Below, one piece after another: positions 1 to 8,917 of a stretch of DNA of 64,000 nt. Each line of letters begins with the position of its first letter. Positions within the stretch are counted from its first letter, which is position 1. Position numbers and translations under genes: made by a program. The stretch is taken from the NCBI GenBank assembly GCA_963665045.2, contig CAXXJQ010000003.1:1116001-1180000 (forward strand), given 5' to 3'. The DNA is from JAFGRU01 sp016934985. Its GTDB lineage: Bacteria > Desulfobacterota > Desulfuromonadia > Desulfuromonadales > JAAYDE01. The notes beneath the pieces were generated by a model that saw only the letters and a list, made by a program, of their open reading frames with translations, was not told the DNA's origin and ran no database searches.

Positions 1-795
1 TTTCCATGGTTTGGCGGGCGAGTTTTTCATCACCCAGGAGGCGTCCGATGGTGCCTTTACCCTTGGCCATTTTGTCGGAGATATCCCGGAAATTGGCAAA
101 AGTTTTCTTGGCCTCATCATAGAGCGCCGGGTCGTCCAAAAGCCGGCCCAAGGTTCCCTCGCCGTTAAGCAAACGGCCCATGACCTTGTTAATACCGGTT
201 AAGGACCCGTGCAGTTCCTCATAGAGCTGAGGGTCATTGATGAGTTTGCCAAGGGTGCCCTCCCCTGTGTCAATTTTGGTGACAATAGTGTTGAGGCGTT
301 TAATGCTGTCGGAGAAAGTGGTGCGAGTTTCCTGAAGGAGATTTCCGAGTTCTCCAGGACTTTTTCCTGGTTGCGGTTGAGGTTGGAGATGAGTTGGTTT
401 ATGGAGGTTGCTTCCCGGGAAGCAACGGTGGAACCCGGTGTCAGCAGCGGGCTTTCAGGGGTGCCGAAAGAGATGCCGAGAAAGTGGCCGCCCAGAAAGT
501 TGGTCTGCTGGATCTCCGCCTGAGAATCCTCGCGAATGGTGGTCCCGGCCTGCACGGTGAAATCGAGGCGCACGCGGCTGTCGGCAATTGTGATGCTCAC
601 GATTTTCCCCACTTCAACGCCTGACAGGCGGACCGGGTCGCCGCTTCGAATGCCTACTGCGGTTTTGAAAAAGGCATGATAAGGGTCCTTTTTTTCAAAA
701 GGGGACCAGCCCTCGACAAATTCAATGACGGTTCCAAGAAGAATCAAGGCGGCCAGAAAAAATATTCCGACCTTCTTTTCAGTTGAAAGGGCCAT
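1..795 (-). CDS. mlaD: MlaD-like MCE-domain lipid transport protein (frameshifted, partial at window edge)
   Basis: Substrate-binding subunit of the Mla phospholipid transporter, anchored in the inner membrane and facing the periplasm. One N-terminal membrane segment (about residues 9-28) is followed by an MCE domain (about 38-115, with the V-R-L-S-G-V-x-V-G-K-V core). After about residue 150 the frame changes: read one base over, the same strand continues with MlaD-type tail repeats (GEGTLGKLINDP, GEGTLGRLLDDP, GKGTIGRLLGDE) and runs off the window at base 1. A single base is missing near 344-349 (AACTC-GGAAAT; an extra G or C restores N-S-G-N). It lies 3 bases after mlaF and is the last visible gene of mlaE-mlaF-mlaD. 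Family assignment is firm; whether the break is real or an assembly error is open. Confidence 0.85.
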
Positions 796-798
796 GGG

Positions 799-1629
799 TC
801 ATTCTCCCTTTAATCCTTTGGTGGTAGTATATATGAAATTTCTGACAACGGGATTTTCGCTGTTTTTTATTTCCTCCGGGGTGCCGACCTCAACAATTCC
901 ATCCTGGTTAATCATAGCCACCCGGTCTGATAGATAAAGAGCAAAATTCAAGTCGTGGCTGACAATGATGGTGGTGAAGTCAAGCTCCTGGCGCAGGCTT
1001 TTCATAACCCGGGCCAGTTCGTCTGAGGTGACCGGATCGAGCTCGGCCGTTGGTTCGTCATAGAGAATAAGGTCGGGATTCACCGCCAGGGAACGGGCGA
1101 TGGCGACCCTTTTTTTCATCCCTCCGGAAATTTCAGAAGTACGCAGGTTTTCCTTGCCGGCGAGTCCTACCAAACGCAGCTTTTCCTGGATAATGGCGCG
1201 GATGCGCGTTTCGGGACAAATGCGGTTTTCACGCAGCCACAGGCCGACGTTTTCGCCAACCGACAGGGAATTGAACAGGGCTGATGTCTGAAACACCATG
1301 GAGCAGCGGTAACTCGCTTTTTTGTCAACGTTTTTGAGGATGTCTACGCCGTTAATGTGGATGGAACCGCTGTCCGGCTCGATAAGCTTGACGAGGTGTT
1401 TGAGAAGAACGCTTTTTCCCGTTCCAGACGGGCCGATGATGGCGAAGGTCTCGTTGGGTTTTACCACCAAGTTGATGTTTTTAAGGACGTGGTGGCCGTT
1501 GAAGGATTTGTTGAGATCGGTTATTCGCACCTCAACCCCCTTCGGTTTTGCGTACTGGACCCCGAGGGTGCTGGTGTCCGCCCCCTTGTTGTTGCCGCGT
1601 CCCAGTAATTTTTGCAGGAATGCACTCAA
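799..1629 (-). CDS. mlaF: MlaF-like ABC transporter ATPase
   Basis: ATPase of the Mla phospholipid ABC transporter, cytoplasmic face. It shows Walker A (GPSGTGKS), the ABC signature (SGGMKKRVAIARS), Walker B (LILYDEPTAELDP) and the H-switch (VSHD); length is typical at about 276 residues. The frame stays open to 1692, but that would overlap mlaE by about 40 bases with non-conserved sequence. A TTG at 1629 preceded by GGGAG at a 6-base spacing is the better start. It sits directly downstream of mlaE and upstream of mlaD, giving the usual order E-F-D. Confidence 0.9.
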   Translation of the reverse strand: MSAFLQKLLGRGNNKGADTSTLGVQYAKPKGVEVRITDLNKSFNGHHVLKNINLVVKPNETFAIIGPSGTGKSVLLKHLVKLIEPDSGSIHINGVDILKNVDKKASYRCSMVFQTSALFNSLSVGENVGLWLRENRICPETRIRAIIQEKLRLVGLAGKENLRTSEISGGMKKRVAIARSLAVNPDLILYDEPTAELDPVTSDELARVMKSLRQELDFTTIIVSHDLNFALYLSDRVAMINQDGIVEVGTPEEIKNSENPVVRNFIYTTTKGLKGE

Positions 1630-1654
1630 ACGATGGCTCCCAGTGCTACGACCC

Positions 1655-2422
1655 CTACAGCATGAGCCGGGTGAGAAAATAGTTGGCCACAAAAATGAGA
1701 AGAAAAGAGAGGACTACCGCCCGCGTGGTTGACTGGCCGATGCCTCTTGCTCCGCCCGTGGTTTGAAAGCCGATGTAGCAACCGACAACTGCGATAATAC
1801 CCCCGAATACCGTAGCTTTTATCAGCCCCTTCAAAATTTCCATATAATTAAGGGCTTGAATCATGTTGTCGTAATAGACATTGACCGGTACGTTGATCAA
1901 AGGATTGACGCTGCTGACAAAGGCGCCACCGATAACGCCGATGACGATAGCAAAAACCACCAGAGCCGGCATAGCCAGAAGACAGCCGACCAGACGCGGC
2001 ATGGCAAGGTAGCGCACCGGGCTGATCTGAAAGGTTTTCAGGGCGTCGATCTCCTCGTAGACTTCCATAGCCCCGACTTCGGCGGCCATGGCTGACCCGA
2101 CTCGGCCCGCAACCAAAAGGCTGGTCATAACCGGCCCCAATTCCTTGACCATGGAGAGCCCGACGATGGCGCCAATAACATCCTGGGTGCCGTAAAGGGC
2201 CAGTTGGGAGCCAGTCTGAAGGGCCAGAACCATGCCCACAAAAAGAGCCATCAGAGCGGTGATGGGCAAAGTGCCGATGCCGATTTCACTTAACTGGCGA
2301 AAAATGGCCGGCAGGTTGCGCGGGATCTCTTTGAAATAAAAGATGGTCTGTAGCAGGAGAACGACGATCTCGCCAGTGCCTTGAAAAAGGCGCAGAAGTT
2401 TCCTGCCGACAAATTCAAACAT
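1655..2422 (-). CDS. mlaE: MlaE-like ABC transporter permease
   Basis: Integral membrane permease of the Mla retrograde phospholipid system (255 residues). It carries the family hallmarks: several hydrophobic helices and the central segment VKELGPVMTSLLVAGRVGSA followed by an acidic stretch with M-x-V-x-E-E-I-D-A-L. The start ATG has AAAGGA at 8 bases. First gene of the visible mla set; about 90 bases separate it from the upstream W-P-L repeat protein on the same strand, so cotranscription from further upstream is possible. Confidence 0.92.
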   Translation of the reverse strand: MFEFVGRKLLRLFQGTGEIVVLLLQTIFYFKEIPRNLPAIFRQLSEIGIGTLPITALMALFVGMVLALQTGSQLALYGTQDVIGAIVGLSMVKELGPVMTSLLVAGRVGSAMAAEVGAMEVYEEIDALKTFQISPVRYLAMPRLVGCLLAMPALVVFAIVIGVIGGAFVSSVNPLINVPVNVYYDNMIQALNYMEILKGLIKATVFGGIIAVVGCYIGFQTTGGARGIGQSTTRAVVLSFLLIFVANYFLTRLML

Positions 2423-2515
2423 GCAAACAATCCTTTGATGCCAAAAACCATGAGTTTGCAGTGACCACGAAGGACCGACTGCAACCCCATAAATAACGTT
2501 TTCTTTTCCCTGAAA

Positions 2516-3985
2516 TCAGAGACTTTTCTTCCAACTGAGTTTCCAGGGAAGATACAAAAAGCCGAGAGATTTTTCCCTGGCTTCTGAACTATAGCTGAAA
2601 AGTCCTTTGAGAAGCTTCATTTTCTTATGCCCCTGTTCGTTGCGGTAGTTAACCAGGGGGAAAAGCTCCCAGGCGAGGTCTGTGCCGTGCCTCTCTTTCC
2701 AGTAAAGATTCCATAAAAAAGAAGAGACCTCGATGTCCCTGTTTCCATCGTAGCGGTGCTGGTAAATCCGCCACAACGGCCCCCAGATGCGGCCAATGGC
2801 CTCGTTTTCCGGAAAAAAAGGTTCGGCAAGAGAAAGGAAAAAGAAATCTGTTATGGCGTGCTTTTTTTCATAGGTGAAAAGCGGCCAGAAAGCAATTCTT
2901 TTCTTGTTTTTCTCCGGTTGGGTCAAGTGTTTTTCCTCGAAGTTGGAGTAAAGGAAAAACAGAACCCGGTCGCGGTGCAAAGAGTAGTCGGGAGCTTCAA
3001 TCTCTTCGACTTTGTAAAGCGGCCACAAAAACCAGCGCTTGTGGAACTCCCCTACCCTTTCATCGGCGTAAAAAGGAAGATATTTGGTGGACTGTTTATG
3101 CCGCCCTTCGGTTTTGCGAAAAAGCGGCCAGGGATAGTTCCATTCCTCATAGCCTTTTTCACGATCTTGGATATGGCTGAAGAAAGGCCATAGAATATGG
3201 GTTGAGGAGCGCTTTGTAGAAGTGCTGCGTACGTAAAAAGGAAGAAAGGCGCGCACATTTTCGGGGGCCTCGCTGTCGAGATTGAGATCGTATCTGAAAA
3301 ATAACGGCCAGAGGAAGAAACGTTTTTTGTAAACGCCTTTTTTTTCGCTGGCGCCCCATAGGGGCCATATTTTCGTGCCGGATTCATTGTCTCCTTCGAT
3401 GGCGGCGTAAATCGGCCAGAGGATGTTGCGGGTCGTAGTGCCGTTACGTTCGGTTTTTCCATAGAGGGGGAACAGGAAAAAGTTGATTTCATCCCGCTGG
3501 AAACGATTTTTGATCGTGCCGCCAAAAGGAAAAAAGGCAAAATAACGTTCATCTTCGCGGGTTTGCCCATAAAAGATTAAAGGGAAAAGGCTGAAGGTAT
3601 GGTAATTGACCTCGTCAGGCTTGCCTTCATTGAACAGCTTGTATCTGTTCCACAGGTTGAGAACATGGAAGGATTCGTCCGAGGCGGTTGTCCTTTTTGT
3701 TGATACGGGGTAGAGAATTTCCCGCTGGAAAGAGCCGGTGTCAAGGTGGTCGGTGCGGTAGTAAAACGGCCGAAAAGCGCGCTGGCGAAGGGAGCCATTT
3801 TTTTCATACTTGAAAAATGGGCCCAGAAATTTCCAGCTGTAAAAGTTGTCTTGGGAAGAATAGCGGTAATCGACCAGCGGCCAGAAGGTGAAGACACCGT
3901 CACCGGCAGTGGCTCCCGAGGGGACCGTCAGAAGGAGGATAAAAATAAAAAAAGACGGTAGCGCTTTAATAATACGGTATGTCAC
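2516..3985 (-). CDS. Secreted protein built of W-P-[LFI] repeats, function unknown
   Basis: 489 residues. The GTG start gives a classical signal peptide (hydrophobic run about 8-24, A-T-A-G cleavage area), so the product is exported. The mature protein is a chain of about 18 short aromatic units with the pattern [FLI]-x-W/F-P-[LFI]-[FY] (FWPLV, LFPLI, FFPFG, LFPLY, LWPIY, IWPLW, LWPLF, LWPFF, PWPLF, LWPLY, FWPLF), spaced about 15-30 residues apart and separated by charged turns. No enzyme motif is visible. The alternation of amphipathic aromatic strands and polar turns suggests a beta-rich envelope protein, possibly an outer-membrane barrel or solenoid. Its position just upstream of mlaEFD hints at an envelope role. 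I do not know a named function. Confidence 0.8.
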   Translation of the reverse strand: MTYRIIKALPSFFIFILLLTVPSGATAGDGVFTFWPLVDYRYSSQDNFYSWKFLGPFFKYEKNGSLRQRAFRPFYYRTDHLDTGSFQREILYPVSTKRTTASDESFHVLNLWNRYKLFNEGKPDEVNYHTFSLFPLIFYGQTREDERYFAFFPFGGTIKNRFQRDEINFFLFPLYGKTERNGTTTRNILWPIYAAIEGDNESGTKIWPLWGASEKKGVYKKRFFLWPLFFRYDLNLDSEAPENVRAFLPFYVRSTSTKRSSTHILWPFFSHIQDREKGYEEWNYPWPLFRKTEGRHKQSTKYLPFYADERVGEFHKRWFLWPLYKVEEIEAPDYSLHRDRVLFFLYSNFEEKHLTQPEKNKKRIAFWPLFTYEKKHAITDFFFLSLAEPFFPENEAIGRIWGPLWRIYQHRYDGNRDIEVSSFLWNLYWKERHGTDLAWELFPLVNYRNEQGHKKMKLLKGLFSYSSEAREKSLGFLYLPWKLSWKKSL

Positions 3986-4023
3986 GCCAGGGCCTGAAAT
4001 ATTTTCACAATAAAGCCTGAAAT

Positions 4024-4131
4024 TTAAGGCTTTCTTTTTTTAGTGAAGTGATTGGACAGTGCCACCAGGCCGGCTATCAGGAGGCATACCAGGAAGATGA
4101 ACAGGGTGTCCCCCCAACTGAAAGGCATCAT
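4024..4131 (-). CDS. Small single-pass membrane protein (35 aa)
   Basis: A short gene of 35 residues starting M-M-P-F-S-W-G-D. It has one strongly hydrophobic helix (about residues 10-25, LFIFLVCLLIAGLVAL) and a basic tail (KKRKP). The start is preceded by a very good ribosome site, GAGGAG, 6 bases before ATG. It lies 38 bases upstream of the W-P-L repeat protein on the same strand, so it is probably the leading gene of that transcription unit. No function can be assigned. Confidence 0.6.
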   Translation of the reverse strand: MMPFSWGDTLFIFLVCLLIAGLVALSNHFTKKRKP

Positions 4132-4301
4132 CGCTCGCTCCTCGAATTGTCGGCAACTTAAAAGAAAGGATTAAAAGTGCCGACTTTCCTGCTTGAAAAT
4201 TCCGCTCATCTTAGCAAAATTACCAGTGAAAAGAAAGGATTGCCGGATGGGCAAACCAACTATTGTTTATAGGACTTTTAAAGCCGATACAGGGGGTGTT
4301 T

Positions 4302-4541
4302 TCAGATAAGCAAGTGGAAATCAGGAATGAAAAGAGCGAGAACGAAAAGAACCGTGCTGAAAAAGAGGGTGCCGTAAGCAAATAGTTTAATTCCTTCCGC
4401 AGACCACCGAGGCGCCCAGATACTGACAAGAAAACCTGAGAGAAAGGTACCTTCAAGCCATTCCGCACCGCCCCAACGGGCGACCCATAACCAGAAGGCC
4501 AGGTTGAGCAGGTAAAAGGTGATCAGTTCAACAAGGGACAT
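4302..4541 (-). CDS. Small hypothetical membrane protein (79 aa)
   Basis: 79 residues with hydrophobic segments at about 5-20, 30-42 and 52-76, ending in FIPDFHLLI. The hydrophobic profile argues for a real inner-membrane protein. There is no clear Shine-Dalgarno sequence ahead of the ATG, and I recognise no family. It is collinear with the downstream minus-strand genes. Confidence 0.5.
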   Translation of the reverse strand: MSLVELITFYLLNLAFWLWVARWGGAEWLEGTFLSGFLVSIWAPRWSAEGIKLFAYGTLFFSTVLFVLALFIPDFHLLI

Positions 4542-4639
4542 AGGTTTAATAATATGTCGTATTTGAAGGGATTTTAAAAGTTTTTTAAACTGAAAATAAA
4601 CGGTGAATTAAAAAGAAATGTTAATTATATGGTCTTAAA

Positions 4640-4808
4640 AGACTTTTGAAATTATCAATAATGTTGGGGGAAAATCCAGAATTTTCAAACGGAACTTGCG
4701 CTGTTTTAAATCCAAGCCGGAACGTCACCCGGTGCGGGAGGGCGGATGAACCCCGGCAGGCCGGGGTGCGGGGATTGTTGGACTCGATGAGTTTCGACCG
4801 AAAGGTCG
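4640..4808. other. GC-rich intergenic block with hairpins
   Basis: An AT-rich spacer is interrupted by a GC-rich block (about 4715-4808). It contains the inverted repeat CCCCGGCAGGCCGGGG (4752-4767) and, next to the receiver-protein stop, CGACCGAAAGGTCG. Neither is followed by a clear T-run, so these are weak terminator candidates. A small structured RNA is possible but unproven. Confidence 0.3.
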
Positions 4809-5993
4809 CTAAATTCCGAGTTCCTTTCGCTTGCGGTTGAACAGGGCTTGCAGTTCGTCCCCAAGGTAATTGGTCGTGAGGCGGATTTCCGACGCTACGC
4901 GCTTGATATAAAGGGCGCGTGCTTCCTTGAGGTCTTTCTCAAGGAGTTTCATGACCTTGCCGCTCCTGATCCCATTTTCGATCGCCTCCTGGCTGTAGAG
5001 GGCGATGTCGCTGACAATCGTTCGGGCCAACCGCTGGGCTTTCTGATGGTCGGAAGAGTCCGGTGGCGCTGCTCCCGGTTTGGCTTCTGGTTTTGAAGTT
5101 TCCCCTGCAGCGGGTTTTGCGTCGATTGGGGCTTTAAACAGGGCTTGCAGTTCGTCCTCGAGGTAATTGGTTGTGGAGCGGATTTCCTCCGGAACGCGCT
5201 TGACATAGAAGTTGCGTGCTTCCTTGAGTTCCTTTTCAAGGAGTTTCATTAGGTTGCCGCCCTTGATCCCCTTTGCTATCACCTCCTGGTTGTAGAGCGC
5301 GATGTCACTGACAATGATGCGGGCCAAACGCTGTGCGCTCAGGTTGTCAGGGGAGTCGGGGGGCGGTGGTGACGGTTTGGCCTTCGGTATGGGTGTTCCC
5401 GTGGCAGCGGGCTCATCGGCCTTGGGTTTGGGCACGGGCGCTACGGTGGCAGGGGTTTTTCTGCTGAGCAGCCTTACCACCTTGTCCACAAGCATGTCGT
5501 GGATATGGTGGGCTTCGATATAATCGTCCGCGCCGTAGAGCGATGATGGTTTACGTTTATATCCCATCGGCTCGTAAACGCTGGAGGCGAGAATCACCTT
5601 GATGTGACTCAATGAGACATCATTTTTTATTTTGGCCGCGACCTCGAAACCGAACATGCCGGGTAGAGCCAGGTCGACCAGGATGAGGTTGAGCGGTTCG
5701 CACTTGAGGCTTGAGAGCAGATCCTCGTCATCATGGGCGATGATGACCTTGATGTCGTGAGGGCTCTTTTCGAGGACTCGCGTCGCCTCCTTGCAGAATG
5801 CATGGCTGTCGTGGGCGACAAGCACCATAGCCTCGATGGTTTCAGCCGAGGCCGACGGCGTGGTTTTCGGGTCTGGCGGCGTCACCGAAAACATGGTGCC
5901 GCATTTGCCGCAAGGGATATTAATGCCTTTGCTACCGATTTTCGAGTCGTCGATGGAAAACTTCGCCAAACAGCTAGGACATCGGCCAATCAT
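4809..5993 (-). CDS. Zinc-ribbon / response-regulator receiver protein with duplicated C-terminal domain
   Basis: 394 residues in four parts. Residues 1-40 form an MJ0042-type zinc ribbon (C5-x2-C8 and C28-x2-C31). About 55-175 is a CheY-like receiver with the phospho-acceptor D107 in LILVDLALPG. A proline/alanine/lysine linker follows. Two copies of a helical unit of about 70 residues (roughly 224-291 and 326-392) are nearly identical; both contain QRLAR-x-IVSDIALY and L-x-D/E-ELQALF. There is no recognisable output domain such as HTH, GGDEF or HD. AGGAG precedes the ATG by 8 bases. It is monocistronic in this window. Likely a signalling or adaptor protein; the repeated unit may be a protein-interaction domain (inference). 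Confidence 0.8.
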   Translation of the reverse strand: MIGRCPSCLAKFSIDDSKIGSKGINIPCGKCGTMFSVTPPDPKTTPSASAETIEAMVLVAHDSHAFCKEATRVLEKSPHDIKVIIAHDDEDLLSSLKCEPLNLILVDLALPGMFGFEVAAKIKNDVSLSHIKVILASSVYEPMGYKRKPSSLYGADDYIEAHHIHDMLVDKVVRLLSRKTPATVAPVPKPKADEPAATGTPIPKAKPSPPPPDSPDNLSAQRLARIIVSDIALYNQEVIAKGIKGGNLMKLLEKELKEARNFYVKRVPEEIRSTTNYLEDELQALFKAPIDAKPAAGETSKPEAKPGAAPPDSSDHQKAQRLARTIVSDIALYSQEAIENGIRSGKVMKLLEKDLKEARALYIKRVASEIRLTTNYLGDELQALFNRKRKELGI

Positions 5994-6391
5994 GGAACGT
6001 TTCTCCTGCCCTTGAAAATTAGATGCTCGATCAACAGAACTTCTGTTTATGTGGCCACTGGAATTTTTTTAAGATTTTCATTAGTTGGGGCAAATAGCAG
6101 TGCCGCATTTTCCTGGTGCCTGCGGGTATTTGCATAAACTGAGCCTCAAGGCAAAAAATAAACAATTTTACTTCAAGGTGTTAGTTTGAAAATAAATAGT
6201 TTGAAGAAAATTTTGGAAGGTTGTTTAGAGCGATACCATGAGTTTTTCAAGAAGAACCGATACGACTGTAAAGCTTTCCGGCAACTTTCAGGTCCAGGAC
6301 GGACACTTTTTTTTAATTTACTTTACTAAGTGCGACCGCTGTCCGACTTTTATGGTCTTTCTATGGTTTTCGTGGCGCTATTCTCGAAATT
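5994..6391. other. Intergenic region, no gene seen
   Basis: About 400 bases between the receiver protein and the 3' end of the EamA transporter. It must contain the receiver-gene promoter. I see no convincing coding frame, repeat or terminator hairpin. Confidence 0.5.
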
Positions 6392-7285
6392 CTAATGATT
6401 TTCCTTTGTTCTCCAGAACCCGTTGTTGTTTGTTATCCAGGCTCCGGCAATTACAAGAGTGCCGCCTTGTAGGAGTGTGGGAGTTAAGGGCTCGCCAAGC
6501 AACAGGAGGCCAAACAGCATTGCAAAAACAGGAACAAAGTTGATAAATACGCCGGATCTGACCGTGCCGATCTTATTGATGGACTGGTAATACCAGAGGA
6601 ATCCTACCACGGTTCCAAGTACCGCAAGATAAAGGATACTGGCCCAGGCCCCGAGCCCGTAACTCAGTGTTTTGGTCAGCAATCCCTGGTACAGGGCCAG
6701 GGGCAAGAGAAAGATGGTGCCGGCCACCGCCGAATAGGTGACGGCTGCCAGAGGCGAAAGATTTCGCATTGCACGGCGGCCGATTACCGAATAAAGGGCC
6801 CAGCACAATACACAGCCAAGCAGGGTCAACTCCCCAAAGCCGATTCCTTCAGTGAGAAGGGAAAGATGGCCGTTGCTAATGATCAAAATGGCTCCTGCGA
6901 CCGAAGTAATAACCCCAAGACCGCGAGCCATGCCGAGGGGTTCACCCCCGATGAGAGACGAGAGCACGGCAATGCCGATGGGATTGAGGGCAATAATAAG
7001 GGCTGCACGTCCCGCTGAAACAGTCTGAAGGCCGGTAAAAAAGCCGACGTTATAGCCAAAAACTCCTGTCAAACCCAATAAAATAACCGCACCCAATTGA
7101 GATCGTTCAAGAGAAGGAAGACGGCCTTCAAACCGGCGCAAAAGGAGTAACAGGATGGCTCCGGCAATCGTAAAGCGTAGAAAAGCTGCGTGGATTGGTG
7201 GGACCACCCCGGCCAGCATTCGCGCGGCGACAAAGGTACCTCCCCAGAACGCCATGGTGGCCAATAATTTGAGATAAATGAGCAT
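6392..7285 (-). CDS. EamA/DMT-family transporter
   Basis: About 297 residues with ten predicted hydrophobic helices and the duplicated EamA layout. The N-terminus LKLLATMAFWGGTFVAARML and the first-repeat motif LRFTIAGAILL are typical. Such inner-membrane proteins export amino acids or metabolites; the substrate cannot be read from sequence. The frame is open to a TTG at 7387, but family members begin at M-L-I-Y-L-K, so ATG at 7285 is preferred even though its ribosome site is weak. Confidence 0.85.
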   Translation of the reverse strand: MLIYLKLLATMAFWGGTFVAARMLAGVVPPIHAAFLRFTIAGAILLLLLRRFEGRLPSLERSQLGAVILLGLTGVFGYNVGFFTGLQTVSAGRAALIIALNPIGIAVLSSLIGGEPLGMARGLGVITSVAGAILIISNGHLSLLTEGIGFGELTLLGCVLCWALYSVIGRRAMRNLSPLAAVTYSAVAGTIFLLPLALYQGLLTKTLSYGLGAWASILYLAVLGTVVGFLWYYQSINKIGTVRSGVFINFVPVFAMLFGLLLLGEPLTPTLLQGGTLVIAGAWITNNNGFWRTKENH

Positions 7286-7950
7286 TTGCGTGTCCAACTT
7301 GAAATGGTCTGAAACACCTGTCGGATAGAAGGTTTCTGTTGAAACGCCCCAGATAAATGAAAAGCCCTCCTGTTCCAGAAAGGACAATTTACTTTAAATA
7401 ATAGTCCCCATCCATATGAATAATAATCAATTTTTAGTCGTTTGTTACTTACTATTCCGCGGGTAACTGTTTGTTCCCCTTTCCTCTTCTGGGCCAGTTA
7501 TTTAAAAGTTCAAACTGTGGAAAAATCATAGTTGAAATGGGCAACGCCAAAAACCGACATCAGACAGGCCAGTTTAAGGAGTTCTCGAAATTTTTTCATT
7601 TGAGGCGCCAATAAAGAATTTTCTTGAACTGGTTGTCAATATCCCCTCTTTTGGTAAAAAATCATTGTGAGTTGGCCGAATGAAGACTAGGTTTTCTCAA
7701 ATGATTTTTCAAGGGTCTTTTTCCGTGGGAAGAAAATCGGCAAGAGTTTAAGGGCGATTTAACCCTTTGACCTTTTGGTAACCGAGGTTTGGGGTTGACG
7801 GTGGGGAACTGCCGGTTTATAAGTCCATATCGATTTTTGATTCGAAATCGGCAAGAGAAAAGAGGGCCGGCTTCCAAGGTTTTGCCACTTAAGCGGTTCA
7901 CAAATCCGCAACTTGAGTATGGTTGAAAAACAACTGTCAAGGAGGTACTC
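7286..7950. other. Long intergenic region, no gene seen
   Basis: About 660 bases of AT-rich sequence between divergent genes, holding promoters for both. A 12-base direct repeat (AATCGGCAAGAG at 7735 and 7846) is present. A minus-strand frame of 29 codons (from about 7600) lacks a ribosome site. Nothing else is supported. Confidence 0.4.
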
Positions 7951-8712
7951 ATGGGTTGGTTATCCGGAATTATCGGCGGTGGCCTGGGAGCGATGATCGC
8001 CGGTCCTTTTGGTGCAATAATCGGCGCGGCAATCGGCGCAGGCATGGGTAATCGTCAGAATACCCGGGGACGTTATCTCAACATTGATCCGGCGCAGCGG
8101 AACCAGGCCCTCTTCTTTACCGCTGCCTATTCCATGGTTGCCAAAATGGCTAAGGCTGACGGCCGGGTCTGCGAAAATGAAATCGCTGCCATTGAGAAGA
8201 TTTCCAAAGAAGCCTTGGGGCTGGATGACCAGACCCGCAAGTATGCCCTCCGGGTCTTTTCTGCGGCCAAAGACAGTCGCGAAAGTTTTTCAGACTTCGC
8301 CCGGCAGTTCGCAGATCTTTTCTCACATGATCAGCAACTTTGCAGTTCCATGATGGCGTTTCTGTTTCAGGTGGCGATGGCCGATGGCGAGCTGCATCCG
8401 CAAGAAGAAGAGATGCTGCATCAGGCAAAAATGGCCTTCCTTCTTCCAGATAGCCTTTATCAGTCGCTGTATGCCCGCTTTGTAGGCCAGCAAGAAACGG
8501 CAGTCAGTCTGGAAAAACACTATGAAATTCTCGGTGTTTCAAATGACGCCACCACCTCTGAAATCAAAAAAGCTTTCCGCCGGAAAGCATCAGAGTTTCA
8601 CCCCGACAAGATCCAGGGCAAGGGGCTTCCGCCGGAATTTATCAAATTTGCCAATGACCGCCTTGCTGAAATTAATGCTTCCTACAAAGCAGTAATGGAT
8701 GCCAGAAAATAA
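7951..8712 (+). CDS. DjlA-like TerB/DnaJ co-chaperone
   Basis: 253 residues. The N-terminus (1-33) is a glycine-zipper membrane segment (GGGLGAMIAGPFGAIIGAAIG). A TerB-type helical domain (about 45-165) contains two acidic M-A-K/V-A-D-G-x-[VL] motifs. A C-terminal J domain (about 185-253) has the Hsp70-activating H-P-D triad and starts HYEILGVSNDAT. This is the domain order of DjlA-like proteins, which stimulate DnaK at the inner membrane. The start is secure: AAGGAGGT lies 5 bases before ATG. Confidence 0.88.
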   Translation: MGWLSGIIGGGLGAMIAGPFGAIIGAAIGAGMGNRQNTRGRYLNIDPAQRNQALFFTAAYSMVAKMAKADGRVCENEIAAIEKISKEALGLDDQTRKYALRVFSAAKDSRESFSDFARQFADLFSHDQQLCSSMMAFLFQVAMADGELHPQEEEMLHQAKMAFLLPDSLYQSLYARFVGQQETAVSLEKHYEILGVSNDATTSEIKKAFRRKASEFHPDKIQGKGLPPEFIKFANDRLAEINASYKAVMDARK

Positions 8713-8856
8713 GGGTGTGAACTGGTGCCATGGAATTCCGTAGAAACCTTATTTCTGCGCTAATTTTTATAGGCGAAAAAATATGGGAAAGGACAAGGTG
8801 TTTCCGGTGAGACCATATGGTTTTAACGGAAAGCATTTCCTTGGTGTTATCAAAAA

Positions 8857-8898
8857 ACAAAAGGGCGGAGAGTTCTGTCGAACTCTCCGCCCTTTTGT
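8857..8898. terminator. Bidirectional Rho-independent terminator
   Basis: Perfect inverted repeat: the left arm (8857-8874) and the right arm (8881-8898) pair around a CTGTCG loop. A T-run follows on the minus strand (TTTTTTG), and TTTTG is inside the arm on the plus strand. It lies between the convergent DnaJ-like gene and the HesB-like selenoprotein gene and probably serves both. Confidence 0.85.
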
Positions 8899-8917
8899 TG
8901 CAAAATAAAAAATTATA

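Noticed and set aside
7515..7602. 29-codon minus-strand frame resembling a signal peptide
   Set aside because: No ribosome site and no supporting context.
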